Shown in pieces: positions 34,477 through 44,136 of a DNA stretch of 64,000 nt (within the stretch, counting starts at the first letter, position 1; the number at the start of each line of letters is the position of its first letter). This DNA comes from Martinezella miluonensis (lineage in GTDB: Bacteria > Pseudomonadota > Alphaproteobacteria > Rhizobiales > Rhizobiaceae), in the NCBI RefSeq assembly GCF_900094545.1, contig NZ_FMAH01000025.1, positions 1 to 64,000 of the forward strand, read 5' to 3'. The translations under genes and the position numbers were made by a program. The notes below the pieces were generated by a model. The model worked only from the letters and a program-made list of their open reading frames with translations. It made no database searches and was not told the origin of the DNA.

Positions 34477-35517
34477 CTAACTAGTCAGGATTCGCCAATA
34501 ATCATTCAGAAGCCCGTGGCACTTCAAATCACGTTCAAGATTGATGTTATTGATAAGGCTGCCACGCCCGGATGACAGAGAACGAACCACATCCGATTTT
34601 ATGGCGCCAAGATTTGGAGCCGATATTCCAAATGCGGTTCCGAAAACATCTTTAGCGACACCATCGGTTTTGAGCTTCAAAAGCTCAAGGTTCATTTCGC
34701 CGTAAGAAAAGCCCAAATAGACGATACGGTACGCGGAACTAATCTCCTCATCCATCGCGTTGATAAGATCGTCATCATCAACTCCTTCAGTGAATGTCCG
34801 TATTCTTTTGGAAACTGCCAGGAGTTTTTCGTCCCAGAGATCTTCGCCAAACGGCACTCGAAACGGATTTGATTGCCAAGGTAGCCATCCAACTTGGCCG
34901 TATGGGTGAATAATTCTAAGACGGCCAGTTAGCCCATAGGCCGTCTCGTGATTGACACGAGCATAGCTCACTAACCATTGGGCGATGTAGTGCTCAATGC
35001 ATCGGTCATAATTGAAAGTGATGATACTGACTTTATCGAAAATGGTGTCCAGTCCTGACTTTTGCACGCCTTCTGAGAGAATCTGACAGAAGGCATTCAG
35101 CCATCTATTTTGTGTTTTGGAAAAATCTATCGGACTACCGTGCGTGTCACTGAACAGCGCACTATTACGTTCGGCTTCAAGGATGCTGGACGCTATGCCG
35201 GTTTTCCCTAACGCAACGATATGCGTATCGTCTGAATGATAGTGAAGGAAATTATCTATCGAAATAGCATTGGGCATCGCTGCGGATAACTCGCGCCCAA
35301 GTCGAAACATGTTATTAGGATCGCGGGAGCCTTGCTCACGAGCTAAGTGTTCGACAGCAGAGGCGGTGCTCTTGTCGCCGGAAATTAGCTCATATCCACC
35401 CTGAAAACGAATATCGAGTTTTTTGGCGATTGTGCCTTTGAGTTCGTTCCCCATTGGGAGGCCGTATTCAACACTGACACCCGCACCCACGATGAATAGC
35501 GTCTTTCGCTTAAACAA
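34477..35517 (-). CDS. SIR2-like (NAD-binding) protein, possible defence NADase
   Basis: This 346-aa protein has the full SIR2-like domain: GAGVSVEYGLP at 11-21 (NAD Rossmann loop), ITFNYDRCIEHYI at 166-178 with the candidate catalytic Asn169, HPYGQVG at 204-210 with candidate His204, and YLGFSYGEMNLELL at 267-280. There is no second recognisable domain, signal peptide or membrane segment. The start is TTG at 35517, supported by GAGG seven bases upstream. GC in sampled 60-base lines is about 40-48%, far below its neighbours, and it splits ldtR from ldtP. In antiphage systems such domains (ThsA, DSR, SIR2-pAgo) deplete NAD; that role here is inferred. Confidence 0.82.
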   Translation of the reverse strand: MFKRKTLFIVGAGVSVEYGLPMGNELKGTIAKKLDIRFQGGYELISGDKSTASAVEHLAREQGSRDPNNMFRLGRELSAAMPNAISIDNFLHYHSDDTHIVALGKTGIASSILEAERNSALFSDTHGSPIDFSKTQNRWLNAFCQILSEGVQKSGLDTIFDKVSIITFNYDRCIEHYIAQWLVSYARVNHETAYGLTGRLRIIHPYGQVGWLPWQSNPFRVPFGEDLWDEKLLAVSKRIRTFTEGVDDDDLINAMDEEISSAYRIVYLGFSYGEMNLELLKLKTDGVAKDVFGTAFGISAPNLGAIKSDVVRSLSSGRGSLINNINLERDLKCHGLLNDYWRILTS

Positions 35518-36119
35518 AGTTTGTCCTCGAAAAGTTGCTTACGCATACCATTCTAGGGTGAGGAAGTGGTATAAATAATACCGGATGTGATCTATCTGTA
35601 AGGAAGTTATCCCCAAGAAGAGGATGCCCTGAGAGGGGGGATTACTGTTTAAAACTGTTTACATTAATCACCCGCTACTCGGGTCCTGGTTAATCCAGTA
35701 ATTGTGCGCTTTTTGCCACGTCCACGCCCAGCCTTCCGTCATATGTAACGTCCGGCGCATTTGCGCCATTGACGGCGGGTTAATACACGCTATGAACCAC
35801 CCGCACTTGTGGTATTTTAGCAATCGCAACATGGCTTTTCTTTCGTGGCGGTATGACAGGGCAAGTTTCATGCCGGGTGACACGAATTGGCCATATTACT
35901 GTGACAGCGGAAACTCACGGCAAGCGGCGTTCTCAAGTTCCGATTTTCCTGCCCTCAAGCCCGCGCTTCGCAATATTGTGATAGTTCGGGGCGAAGCTCT
36001 TGATGGCACTTTAAGGGGACGGATCGACACTGAGCTGCGTTACTTGGCGCGAACCGCGCTATTTACTGCTTCCTCTCTAAGCTGCGCACAACTGGATCGC
36101 AGCGTTGAACGGTAGGGAT
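35518..36119. other. 602-bp low-coding region between the SIR2-like gene and ldtP
   Basis: It should hold the SIR2-like promoter and the ldtP promoter. Visible: the inverted repeat GGTAT-AAATA-ATACC about 50 bp before the SIR2-like start, the tandem ACTGTTTA repeat at 35644-35661, and a hairpin pairing CCCG with CGGG near 35671-35683. A 71-codon minus-strand frame (35668-35883, Trp/His-rich) and a 137-codon plus-strand frame (from 35702) overlap; neither has a ribosome site or recognisable domain. The right half returns to typical GC. A degraded insertion is plausible. Confidence 0.5.
35644..35661. promoter_or_regulatory. Tandem ACTGTTTA repeat, possible LdtR site
   Basis: Two exact copies of ACTGTTTA start 10 bp apart (one helical turn), separated by AA. 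The second half reads AAAC-T-GTTT, a small dyad. It lies about 460 bp before ldtP. A related CTGTTAAGCCTGCAGTTTAAG stretch precedes ldtR near 33605, so LdtR binding is possible but unproven. Confidence 0.3.
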
Positions 36120-37433
36120 ATGTCGAAGAAAAACGGAATTGAACCATTCTCGCGCCGCTCCTTCCTGCGGTCGGTCGCAACGTTCGGCGCTGCCGCATTG
36201 GCCGCGCCGGCCCTCGCGCAAAACGCTTCCCCGCTGGAAGCGCTGATCAATGACCGTTCTCGCGGCAATTGGGATGATCAGTTCGACGCCAAGGCCGCCG
36301 CACGCACGGCAGCTGCCGTCCTGTCCAACACGCCGATCCTCGGCCCCGATTCCGTACCGAATATCCAGCGGGCGATTGCCCAGTATCAGAGCATCGTCGC
36401 CAATGGCGGCTGGCCGCAGATCAACCCGACCAGTCAGCAGTCGCTGCAGCTCGGCGTAACCGATCCGGCCGTGCAGGCGCTGCGCCAGCATCTGATGGTC
36501 ACCGGCGACCTGCCGCGTGAAGCAGGCGTTTCGTCGGCCTTCGATTCTTATGTCGACGGCGCGGTCAAGCGCTTCCAGGCCCGCCATGGCCTGCCGCCGG
36601 ATGGCGTTATCGGCGACTTCACGCTGAAGGCGATGAACATTTCCGCCAATGTCCGCCTGCAGCAGCTGAACACCAACCTCGTTCGCCTGCAGACGTTCCC
36701 GTCCGATCTCGGCCGTCGCCATGTCATGGTCAACATTCCGGCGACCTATATCGAAGCCGTGCAGGACGGCCAGGTTGCGCTGCGCCACGAGGCGATCGTC
36801 GGCCGCATCTCCCGCCCGACGCACATCATCAATTCGAAGATCTACGAGGTCATCCTCAACCCGTATTGGACGGCGCCGCGTTCTATCGTCATCAAGGACA
36901 TCGTGCCGCTGATGCGCAAGGACCCGACCTATCTGAAGCGGAGCAACATCCGCCTCATCGACGGCAAGGGTCAGGAAGTCGCGCCGGAGACGATCGACTG
37001 GAATTCCGACAAGGCGCCGGATTTGATGTTCCGCCAGGACCCAGGCAAGACCAACGCCATGGCGTCCACGAAGATCAACTTCCACAACCCCAACAACGAA
37101 TACATGCACGACACGCCCGAGCAGGGCCTGTTCAACAAGCTGATGCGTTTCGACAGCTCCGGCTGCGTCCGCGTTCAGAACGTGCGCGACCTGACGAACT
37201 GGCTGCTTATGGACACGCCCGGCTGGCCGCGCCAGCACATCGAGCAGGTGATCGCCAGCCGCGTCAACACGCCGATCACCTTGGCGACGGAAGTGCCGGT
37301 CTATTTCGTCTATATCTCCGCCTGGAGTGCGGCCGACGGCATCGTCCAGTTCCGCGACGATATCTATCAGCTCGACGGCAATTCCGAGCTGGCGCTCGAC
37401 ACGACCCAGGGCATGGAAAAGCCGGTTCAATAA
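36120..37433 (+). CDS. ldtP: L,D-transpeptidase LdtP (YkuD family), Tat-exported
   Basis: This 437-aa protein begins with a twin-arginine signal (SRRSFLRSVATFGAAALAAP). A peptidoglycan-binding domain lies near 115-172 and the YkuD catalytic domain near 200-375, with HDTP at 330-333 and the catalytic Cys349 in SSGCVRV. It forms 3-3 (or protein) cross-links in peptidoglycan. The ATG at 36120 follows GGTAGGG. In related bacteria ldtR is its activator and neighbour. A terminator follows at 37462. Confidence 0.94.
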   Translation: MSKKNGIEPFSRRSFLRSVATFGAAALAAPALAQNASPLEALINDRSRGNWDDQFDAKAAARTAAAVLSNTPILGPDSVPNIQRAIAQYQSIVANGGWPQINPTSQQSLQLGVTDPAVQALRQHLMVTGDLPREAGVSSAFDSYVDGAVKRFQARHGLPPDGVIGDFTLKAMNISANVRLQQLNTNLVRLQTFPSDLGRRHVMVNIPATYIEAVQDGQVALRHEAIVGRISRPTHIINSKIYEVILNPYWTAPRSIVIKDIVPLMRKDPTYLKRSNIRLIDGKGQEVAPETIDWNSDKAPDLMFRQDPGKTNAMASTKINFHNPNNEYMHDTPEQGLFNKLMRFDSSGCVRVQNVRDLTNWLLMDTPGWPRQHIEQVIASRVNTPITLATEVPVYFVYISAWSAADGIVQFRDDIYQLDGNSELALDTTQGMEKPVQ

Positions 37434-37461
37434 TCGGCCTTTCGATCTTAATTATTGTCGA

Positions 37462-37488
37462 AGCCGCGTCCTTGGGCGCGGCTTTTTC
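37462..37488 (+). terminator. Rho-independent terminator after ldtP
   Basis: AGCCGCG (37462-37468) pairs with CGCGGCT (37477-37483), loop TCCTTGGG, then a T-run. It separates ldtP from glyA. Confidence 0.8.
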
Positions 37489-37607
37489 ATTGGCCGGCGC
37501 CGCTCAGCGTAGAATGCCCAGCAAATGTCGTTGATCGTATTGCTCTCCGGCGACCCTGACGTTAATACCGTCTGCATTGCCGTTCCGGCCGTTCAGGAGC
37601 TTTCACG

Positions 37608-38906
<1,299 letters not shown>

Positions 38907-38915
38907 GGAGGGCGC

Positions 38916-39392
38916 ATGCGCTGCCCCTATTGCGGTACGGAAGATACCCAGGTTAAGGATTCGCGCCCGGCGGAGGATAATACCTCCATCCGCCGGCGGC
39001 GGATCTGCCCGGATTGCGGCGGTCGCTTCACCACGTTCGAACGCGTGCAGCTTCGCGAGCTGATGGTCATCAAGAAGACCGGCCGCAAGGTGCTTTTCGA
39101 TCGTGAAAAGCTGGTGCGTTCGTTCGATATCGCGCTGCGCAAGCGTCCGGTCGACCGCGACCGCATCGAGCGGGCCGTTTCCGGCATCGTCCGCCGCCTC
39201 GAAAGCTCGGGCGAGACCGAGATCAGTTCCGAACAGATCGGTCTCCAGGTGCTGGAAGCGCTGAAGAGCCTCGATGATGTCGCCTTCGTGCGCTACGCGT
39301 CGGTCTATCGCGATTTCTCCCATGCGGAGGATTTCGAGCACGTCATCAACGAGATCAACGCGAAGATCGCCCGCGATCCGCTGGATCCCTGA
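38916..39392 (+). CDS. nrdR: Transcriptional repressor NrdR
   Basis: This 158-aa protein represses ribonucleotide reductase genes when dATP is high. It has the N-terminal zinc ribbon (Cys3, Cys6, CPDC with Cys31 and Cys34) and an ATP-cone domain (about 49-139, VIKKTGRKVLFDREKL). AAGGAGG immediately precedes the ATG. It lies between glyA and ribD, its usual position in alphaproteobacteria. Its stop is two bases before the ribD ATG. Confidence 0.96.
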   Translation: MRCPYCGTEDTQVKDSRPAEDNTSIRRRRICPDCGGRFTTFERVQLRELMVIKKTGRKVLFDREKLVRSFDIALRKRPVDRDRIERAVSGIVRRLESSGETEISSEQIGLQVLEALKSLDDVAFVRYASVYRDFSHAEDFEHVINEINAKIARDPLDP

Positions 39393-39394
39393 CC

Positions 39395-40504
39395 ATGGCG
39401 CAGCGGCCGGAAGACGAGCGTTTCATGGCGGAGGCGATCCGCCTGTCGCGCACGCATCTGGGGCTGACCTCGACCAATCCCTCCGTCGGCTGCCTTATCG
39501 TCAGGGATGGCGTGGTCATTGGCCGCGGCGTCACAGCCGTGGGTGGCCGCCCGCATGCCGAGCCTCAGGCGCTTGCCGAGGCTGGTGAAGCGGCGAGGGG
39601 CGCCACAGCCTATGTGACGCTCGAACCCTGTTCGCATTACGGCAAAACGCCGCCCTGCGCCGAGGCGTTGATCGCGTACGGCGTAGCGCGTGTCGTCATC
39701 AGCGTCACCGACCCCGATCAGCGCGTTTCCGGCCGTGGCATCACCATGCTGCGCAATGCCGGCATCGAAGTCGATACCGGCATTCTGGAGACGGAGGGCA
39801 GGCGATCTCTGGCAGGCTACCTCATGCGCCAGACGAGAAATCGGCCCTATGTGACTCTGAAACTTGCCATTTCCGCCGATGGCATGATTGGTAAAACGGG
39901 CGAGGGGCAGGTGCGCATCACCGGAGATGCCGCTCGGGCGGAAGTGCAGATGCTGCGCGCCGAAAGCGACGCCATTCTCGTCGGCATCGGCACGGCGATC
40001 GCCGACGATCCGGAATTGACCTGCCGGATTCCCGGCCTGGAAGACCGCTCGCCCTTGCGCATCGTCATCGACGAGCAACTGCAGCTTCCCTTCGGCAGCA
40101 AGCTGGTGCGGACGGCGCGGAAGTATCCGGTCATCGCGGTCGCCGCTCATCCACCGTCCTTCGACGACAGCACCGATGCCGCCTTCCTGGGGCGCCGAGC
40201 TGCCCTGGATGCTGCGGGCGTCGAGGTATTGCAATCGAATACGAACGAACTGGGAGGGTTGCTGGAGGCGCTTGGCACCCGCGGCATCTCGTCTCTGCTG
40301 GTGGAGGGGGGCGCCAGGATGGCGCAGCGGTTCCTCGATGCGGATCTCGTCGATCGCATCCTCTTGTTTCAGGGGCCGGCTGATATCGGCGAAGGCGGTA
40401 TTGAATCCCCGGTCCTCAAATCCAATATCCCAGCCAGTTTCATGCATATCGGACAGAGCCGCTTCGGCGATGATGTCTGCGACGAATACGAAAGAGGTTT
40501 TTGA
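39395..40504 (+). CDS. ribD: Bifunctional pyrimidine deaminase/reductase RibD
   Basis: This 369-aa enzyme does the second and third steps of riboflavin synthesis. The deaminase domain (1-145) has zinc ligands HAEP (about 54-57) and PCSHYGKTPPC (about 77-87). The reductase domain (about 150-365) has TLKLAISADG and VEGGARMAQRFL. Its TGA overlaps the ribE ATG by one base (TGATG), so the two are translationally coupled. Confidence 0.95.
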   Translation: MAQRPEDERFMAEAIRLSRTHLGLTSTNPSVGCLIVRDGVVIGRGVTAVGGRPHAEPQALAEAGEAARGATAYVTLEPCSHYGKTPPCAEALIAYGVARVVISVTDPDQRVSGRGITMLRNAGIEVDTGILETEGRRSLAGYLMRQTRNRPYVTLKLAISADGMIGKTGEGQVRITGDAARAEVQMLRAESDAILVGIGTAIADDPELTCRIPGLEDRSPLRIVIDEQLQLPFGSKLVRTARKYPVIAVAAHPPSFDDSTDAAFLGRRAALDAAGVEVLQSNTNELGGLLEALGTRGISSLLVEGGARMAQRFLDADLVDRILLFQGPADIGEGGIESPVLKSNIPASFMHIGQSRFGDDVCDEYERGF

Positions 40505-41124
40505 TGTTTACCGGAATTGTCACCGACGTCGGCACGGTCGAATCCATTTCCCCCATGAAGGAAGGCATCAAGCTGCGCGTTGCCACCAATTACGATCCGG
40601 CAACGATCGACATGGGTGCTTCGATTTCGCATGCCGGCGTTTGCCTGACGGTCACCGGACTGCCGGAGCAGGGCAGCAATGGGCGCTGGTTCGAGGTTGA
40701 GGCGTGGGAAGAAGCCCTGCGCCTGACGACGATCGGCACCTGGGAAACCGGCAACAAGATCAACCTCGAGCGCTCCCTCAAGATCGGTGACGAACTCGGC
40801 GGGCACATCGTTTCCGGCCATATCGACGGCAAGGCGGAAATTCTCTCCGTGACGCCCGAAGGCGAGGCCACCCGCTTCCGCCTACGTGCGCCGGAACACC
40901 TCGCCAAGTTCGTCGCTCCGAAAGGTTCGGTTGCGCTCGACGGCACATCGCTCACGGTTAACGCTGTCGATGGCCTGGAATTCGACGTGCTGCTGATCCG
41001 CCACTCGCTCGAGGTCACGACCTGGGGCGCACGCAAGGCCGGCGACTTCGTCAATTTCGAGGTCGACACCATGGCGCGCTACGCTGCACGGCTGGCGGAG
41101 TTCCCGGTCGTCCGCGAGGCCTGA
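40504..41124 (+). CDS. ribE: Riboflavin synthase alpha subunit
   Basis: This 206-aa enzyme dismutates two lumazines to riboflavin. It starts with the invariant MFTGIVTDVG and shows the two lumazine-binding repeats (about 1-97 and 98-200) with ISHAGVCLTV and VALDGTSLTVN at equivalent places. It follows ribD with a one-base overlap. The usual downstream gene ribH is separated from it by three minus-strand genes. Confidence 0.95.
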   Translation: MFTGIVTDVGTVESISPMKEGIKLRVATNYDPATIDMGASISHAGVCLTVTGLPEQGSNGRWFEVEAWEEALRLTTIGTWETGNKINLERSLKIGDELGGHIVSGHIDGKAEILSVTPEGEATRFRLRAPEHLAKFVAPKGSVALDGTSLTVNAVDGLEFDVLLIRHSLEVTTWGARKAGDFVNFEVDTMARYAARLAEFPVVREA

Positions 41125-41146
41125 GTTTCACTGGCTAGCCGCCAGG

Positions 41147-41171
41147 GAGGCGCGCGCTCTGGGGGCGCCTC
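41147..41171. terminator. Hairpin between convergent ribE and acetyltransferase
   Basis: GAGGCGC (41147-41153) pairs with GCGCCTC (41165-41171). No T-run follows on either strand, so terminator function is uncertain. Confidence 0.45.
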
Positions 41172-41178
41172 GGCAGTC

Positions 41179-41661
41179 TTATGCGAGTATCTTCTCCATG
41201 AGGAAATTTGCCAGCGTCTGGCCGCGCTTTTCGACCTTCTGCGCGGCCACGACGGCAAAGCCTTTGCGCTCGAAGAAGGGGCGGGCGGTCAGGCTCGCTT
41301 CGGTGAAAATCCGCTGAAAGCCCTGTTTGCGGGCTGCGCTTTCGACAGTCGCAAGCAACAGGCTGGCGACACCTCTTCCCTGATAGTCGGGATCGACGAA
41401 CATCATATCCAGGCAGCCATCCGATTTCAGATCGGTAAAGCCGACGGGCGTGGAGCAATCCATCGCAAGCCAGGTCGGCCGGCTTGCCCGATGCCGCGTC
41501 CAGGCTTCGACGTCATCGACCTTTGCCCAGGCGGCAATCTGCGCCTGGCTGTAATCTTCTGAAGCTACCTCTCGAATGGCCCGCAGGAAAATGTCGATCG
41601 TCGCCTGCGTATCATCCGGATCGTAAGGCTTGATCGAGAACTTTTCGTGCGACACCGGCAT
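41179..41661 (-). CDS. GNAT-family N-acetyltransferase
   Basis: This 160-aa protein has the GNAT acetyl-CoA motif A, VDPDYQGRGVASLLL at about 90-104, and motif B with ASLTARPFFERKGF near 121-134. GGAGGG precedes the ATG. It resembles YafP-like acetyltransferases; the substrate is unknown. It lies in a three-gene minus-strand block between ribE and ribH. Confidence 0.88.
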   Translation of the reverse strand: MPVSHEKFSIKPYDPDDTQATIDIFLRAIREVASEDYSQAQIAAWAKVDDVEAWTRHRASRPTWLAMDCSTPVGFTDLKSDGCLDMMFVDPDYQGRGVASLLLATVESAARKQGFQRIFTEASLTARPFFERKGFAVVAAQKVEKRGQTLANFLMEKILA

Positions 41662-41683
41662 GATGAGCCCTCCGAAACGATGC

Positions 41684-42202
41684 CTAACGCTCGAACATCA
41701 CGTGGGACTTATCTTTGAAGATGATCTCACCGATCCGGCGGAAGCCGATTTTCTCGGCCACGCGTAGCGATGATCTGTTCTCGATCTCTACGATGCAAGT
41801 CATGCGCCGGCCCGCGAACTGCCCGTCGGCCCAGGCGATAGCCGCGCTCATGGCTTCCGTCGCATAGCCCTTGCCCTGCATCGGCGGTGTAATACCCCAG
41901 CCGGCCTCCAGCGTGCCCTCCGTTGACGGGGTCATGTCCCGATGCAGATCGAGGAAGCCAACTTCGCCGATCAGCTTCCCGCTTTGCCGTTCCTCGACTG
42001 CGAAGAAGCCGAAGCCGAGATGGTGCCACAGGCCGGCATAGCGCAGGAGGCGAGCCCAGACCTGCTCGCGCGTCGGCATCTCGCCGCCGATGAAGCGGAC
42101 GAGATCCTTGTGCTTCCAGAGAGCCAGGAAGTCATCGAAATCATCCAGTCTGTGTCCGCGCAGCAAAAGGCGGTCGGTCGTCAACGTCGGAATAACGGTC
42201 AT
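41684..42202 (-). CDS. RimJ/RimL-type GNAT acetyltransferase
   Basis: This 172-aa protein has the RimL-like layout: TDRLLLRGHRLDDFDDFL near 9-26, ITPPMQGKGYATEA near 104-117 (acetyl-CoA loop) and a late IENRSSLRVAEKIGFRRIG near 140-158. The ATG at 42202 was chosen because upstream sequence in frame is antisense to the cupin gene. Substrate may be a protein N-terminus or small amine; not determinable. Confidence 0.88.
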   Translation of the reverse strand: MTVIPTLTTDRLLLRGHRLDDFDDFLALWKHKDLVRFIGGEMPTREQVWARLLRYAGLWHHLGFGFFAVEERQSGKLIGEVGFLDLHRDMTPSTEGTLEAGWGITPPMQGKGYATEAMSAAIAWADGQFAGRRMTCIVEIENRSSLRVAEKIGFRRIGEIIFKDKSHVMFER

Positions 42203-42237
42203 AGCTACGGATCTTTGCTGACAAAATTTGGTGATAT

Positions 42238-42747
42238 TCAGTCGTTCGAGGCGCCGGGCTCGCCGTCCCAGTAATCGAGGTTGGCAGCGGCGGCACGACC
42301 GATCGCACGGAACGCTGTCTTGCCGTCGCTGTAGGTCTTGGCCAGGAATTTGCCGGAATCGGGATATTCGACAATTTCGGTTCGCGCCTTCGTGGAAATG
42401 GCAAGATAGACCAGCACGCCGGGGCCGATATTGATCAGCTGATGCGCCGTCTCCGGGCCGCCTGCCGGAGCACCCAGCACATCGCCCTTGCTGACCGCGA
42501 TACGTTGATCGCCGAAGCGATATTCGCCTTCGCCATCGAGAATGACGAAAAGCTCTTCCTCGACGTGGTGATTGTGAAACGGACAACCGGATTTGCCCGG
42601 CGGCACCTCGTTGTAACTGATCCCGAGCTGCTTCAGCCCGAGCATCGACCCGAAGGACGTATCGCTGCCGGCAAAGAAGCTGCCCTGCTGCCAGTGCTCC
42701 AGTTCAAGCTCGCCGACATTGACGGCGGGTGCGGATTTCTTCGTCAT
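42238..42747 (-). CDS. Cupin-domain protein
   Basis: This 169-aa protein has a single cupin: motif 1 near 55-76 (PFHNHHVEEELFVILDGEGEY, metal-binding His and Glu) and motif 2 near 92-105 (GAPAGGPETAHQLIN). AAAGGGGG precedes the ATG. It resembles cupins of unknown role in rhizobia; sugar isomerase or dioxygenase functions cannot be separated. It is divergent from ribH. Confidence 0.85.
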   Translation of the reverse strand: MTKKSAPAVNVGELELEHWQQGSFFAGSDTSFGSMLGLKQLGISYNEVPPGKSGCPFHNHHVEEELFVILDGEGEYRFGDQRIAVSKGDVLGAPAGGPETAHQLINIGPGVLVYLAISTKARTEIVEYPDSGKFLAKTYSDGKTAFRAIGRAAAANLDYWDGEPGASND

Positions 42748-42946
42748 GAATTCCCCCTTTGCAGGCCCGAAATTATTATCGAAGCGGTTGCGTGCGCGGA
42801 AGCCACAATTTCTGCGTCGCTCCGATCATTTCCAAATAGGGTCGGAATCGGCATGGACCATTGAAAAACACTTGCCAAGTGAGGCCCGCCGTGGTTTGAC
42901 CCGGCCTAATAAGGTGCCGCGCCCCCTCTCAATCCTCAGGTGATGT

Positions 42947-43402
42947 ATGTCCAGCTCTTCCAATGCCCATATCCTCATCATCGAAGCCCGCTTCTACGAT
43001 GATATGGCCGATGCTCTGCTCGACGGCGCCAAGGCCGCTCTCGACGCCGCCGGCGCGACCTATGACATCGTTACCGTGCCCGGCGCGCTGGAGATCCCGG
43101 CTGCGATTGCAATGGCGCTCGACGGCGGCGATAATGGCGGCGTCATCTATGATGGCTATGTCGCCCTCGGCATGGTCATCCGCGGCGAAACCTATCATTT
43201 CGATATCGTCGCCAATGAATCTTCGCGGGCGCTGATGGATCTGGCCGTCAGCGAATCCCTCGCGATCGGCAACGGTATCCTGACCGTCGAGAACGATGAG
43301 CAGGCATGGGCACGCGCCCGCCGTTCGGACAAGGACAAGGGCGGCTTTGCCGCTCGCGCGGCGCTGACCATGATCGCGCTGAAAGAGAAGTTGGGTGCAT
43401 AA
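42947..43402 (+). CDS. ribH: 6,7-dimethyl-8-ribityllumazine synthase
   Basis: This 151-aa enzyme makes the riboflavin precursor from ArP and dihydroxybutanone phosphate. VPGALEIPAAI near 45-55 and GMVIRGETYHFD near 76-87 (with the catalytic His) are the family motifs. AGGTGAT precedes the ATG. Its stop is three bases before nusB. No FMN riboswitch was recognised upstream; a small palindrome CACTTG-C-CAAGTG lies at 42869-42881. Confidence 0.95.
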   Translation: MSSSSNAHILIIEARFYDDMADALLDGAKAALDAAGATYDIVTVPGALEIPAAIAMALDGGDNGGVIYDGYVALGMVIRGETYHFDIVANESSRALMDLAVSESLAIGNGILTVENDEQAWARARRSDKDKGGFAARAALTMIALKEKLGA

Positions 43403-43405
43403 TTC

Positions 43406-43888
43406 ATGAGCAATCAGGATAACGAGCGACCGGCAAAGCCCGCCAACCAGCGGGGCGCAGCGCGCCTTGCGGCGGTGCAGGCGCTCTATCAGATGGATAT
43501 CGGCGGAACCGGCGTTCTCGAGGTGGTGGCTGAATACGAGGCCCACCGTCTCGGACAGGAGCTGGACGGCGAGACCTATCTGAAGGCCGACGCCTCCTGG
43601 TTCCGCTCCATCGTGTCCGGTGTCGTGCGCGAGCAGACCCGGCTCGACCCGCTGATCGGCTCCGCCCTTCAGGACGACTGGGCGCTGTCGCGTCTCGACA
43701 GCACCGTACGCGCCATCCTGCGTGCCGGCACATTCGAGCTGCTCGACCGCAAGGACGTGCCGGTTCCGGTCATCGTCACCGAATATGTCGAGATCGCGCA
43801 TGCCTTCTTCGAAGAGGACGAGCCGAAGCTCGTAAACGCCGTGCTCGACCGAATCGCCAAGCAGGTTCGCGGCGAAGCCAAGAAATAG
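43406..43888 (+). CDS. nusB: Transcription antitermination factor NusB
   Basis: This 160-aa all-helical protein binds boxA RNA with NusE in rRNA antitermination. RGAARLAAVQALYQMDI near 15-31 is the Arg-rich boxA-binding start; ILRAGTFELL and EYVEIAHAFFEEDEPKLVNAVLDRIA are its C-terminal signatures. It is co-transcribed with ribH (three bases apart), the normal alphaproteobacterial arrangement. Confidence 0.95.
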   Translation: MSNQDNERPAKPANQRGAARLAAVQALYQMDIGGTGVLEVVAEYEAHRLGQELDGETYLKADASWFRSIVSGVVREQTRLDPLIGSALQDDWALSRLDSTVRAILRAGTFELLDRKDVPVPVIVTEYVEIAHAFFEEDEPKLVNAVLDRIAKQVRGEAKK

Positions 43889-44004
43889 GTTTCGCCAAGC
43901 CCGAATAAGGCAAAGTTCAGCACTTTCGTTTCCTTCGTTCGCGCCTGATTTCATCTCCGAATATTCTTTTGAACCTCCTGCGGGCGTTTTACCCGCGGGC
44001 GGTC

Positions 44005-44033
44005 TTGACGCGACGTTTTCTCAACAGCAATCT
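44005..44033 (+). promoter_or_regulatory. Possible hppA promoter
   Basis: TTGACG preceded by C and followed after 17 bp by CAATCT. It would give a leader of about 95 bases, which contains a GGCGG/CCGCC pairing followed by seven T (44114-44120) just before the ribosome site. The -10 is weak. Confidence 0.35.
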
Positions 44034-44136
44034 CGCATTGCACATCTGTCGATTGCCCTGGAGGAGGGGAGCGACCGACGTCGCAGGCGGCCGGGGGAGG
44101 AGTGAACCGCCGGTTTTTTTGGAGGGAAAAAGCGAA

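Noticed and set aside
34293..34484. Short plus-strand frame downstream of ldtR, considered as a transposase remnant
   Set aside because: No recognisable motif and a ribosome site is lacking; evidence is too weak.
34477..35517. Multi-gene Thoeris or SIR2-pAgo system
   Set aside because: No TIR, Argonaute or HerA-like gene lies next to the SIR2-like gene.
35668..35883. 71-codon Trp/His-rich minus-strand frame
   Set aside because: No ribosome site, domain or clear codon bias; kept only as a comment in the regional entry.
42748..42946. FMN riboswitch before ribH
   Set aside because: The conserved RFN sequence blocks were not seen.
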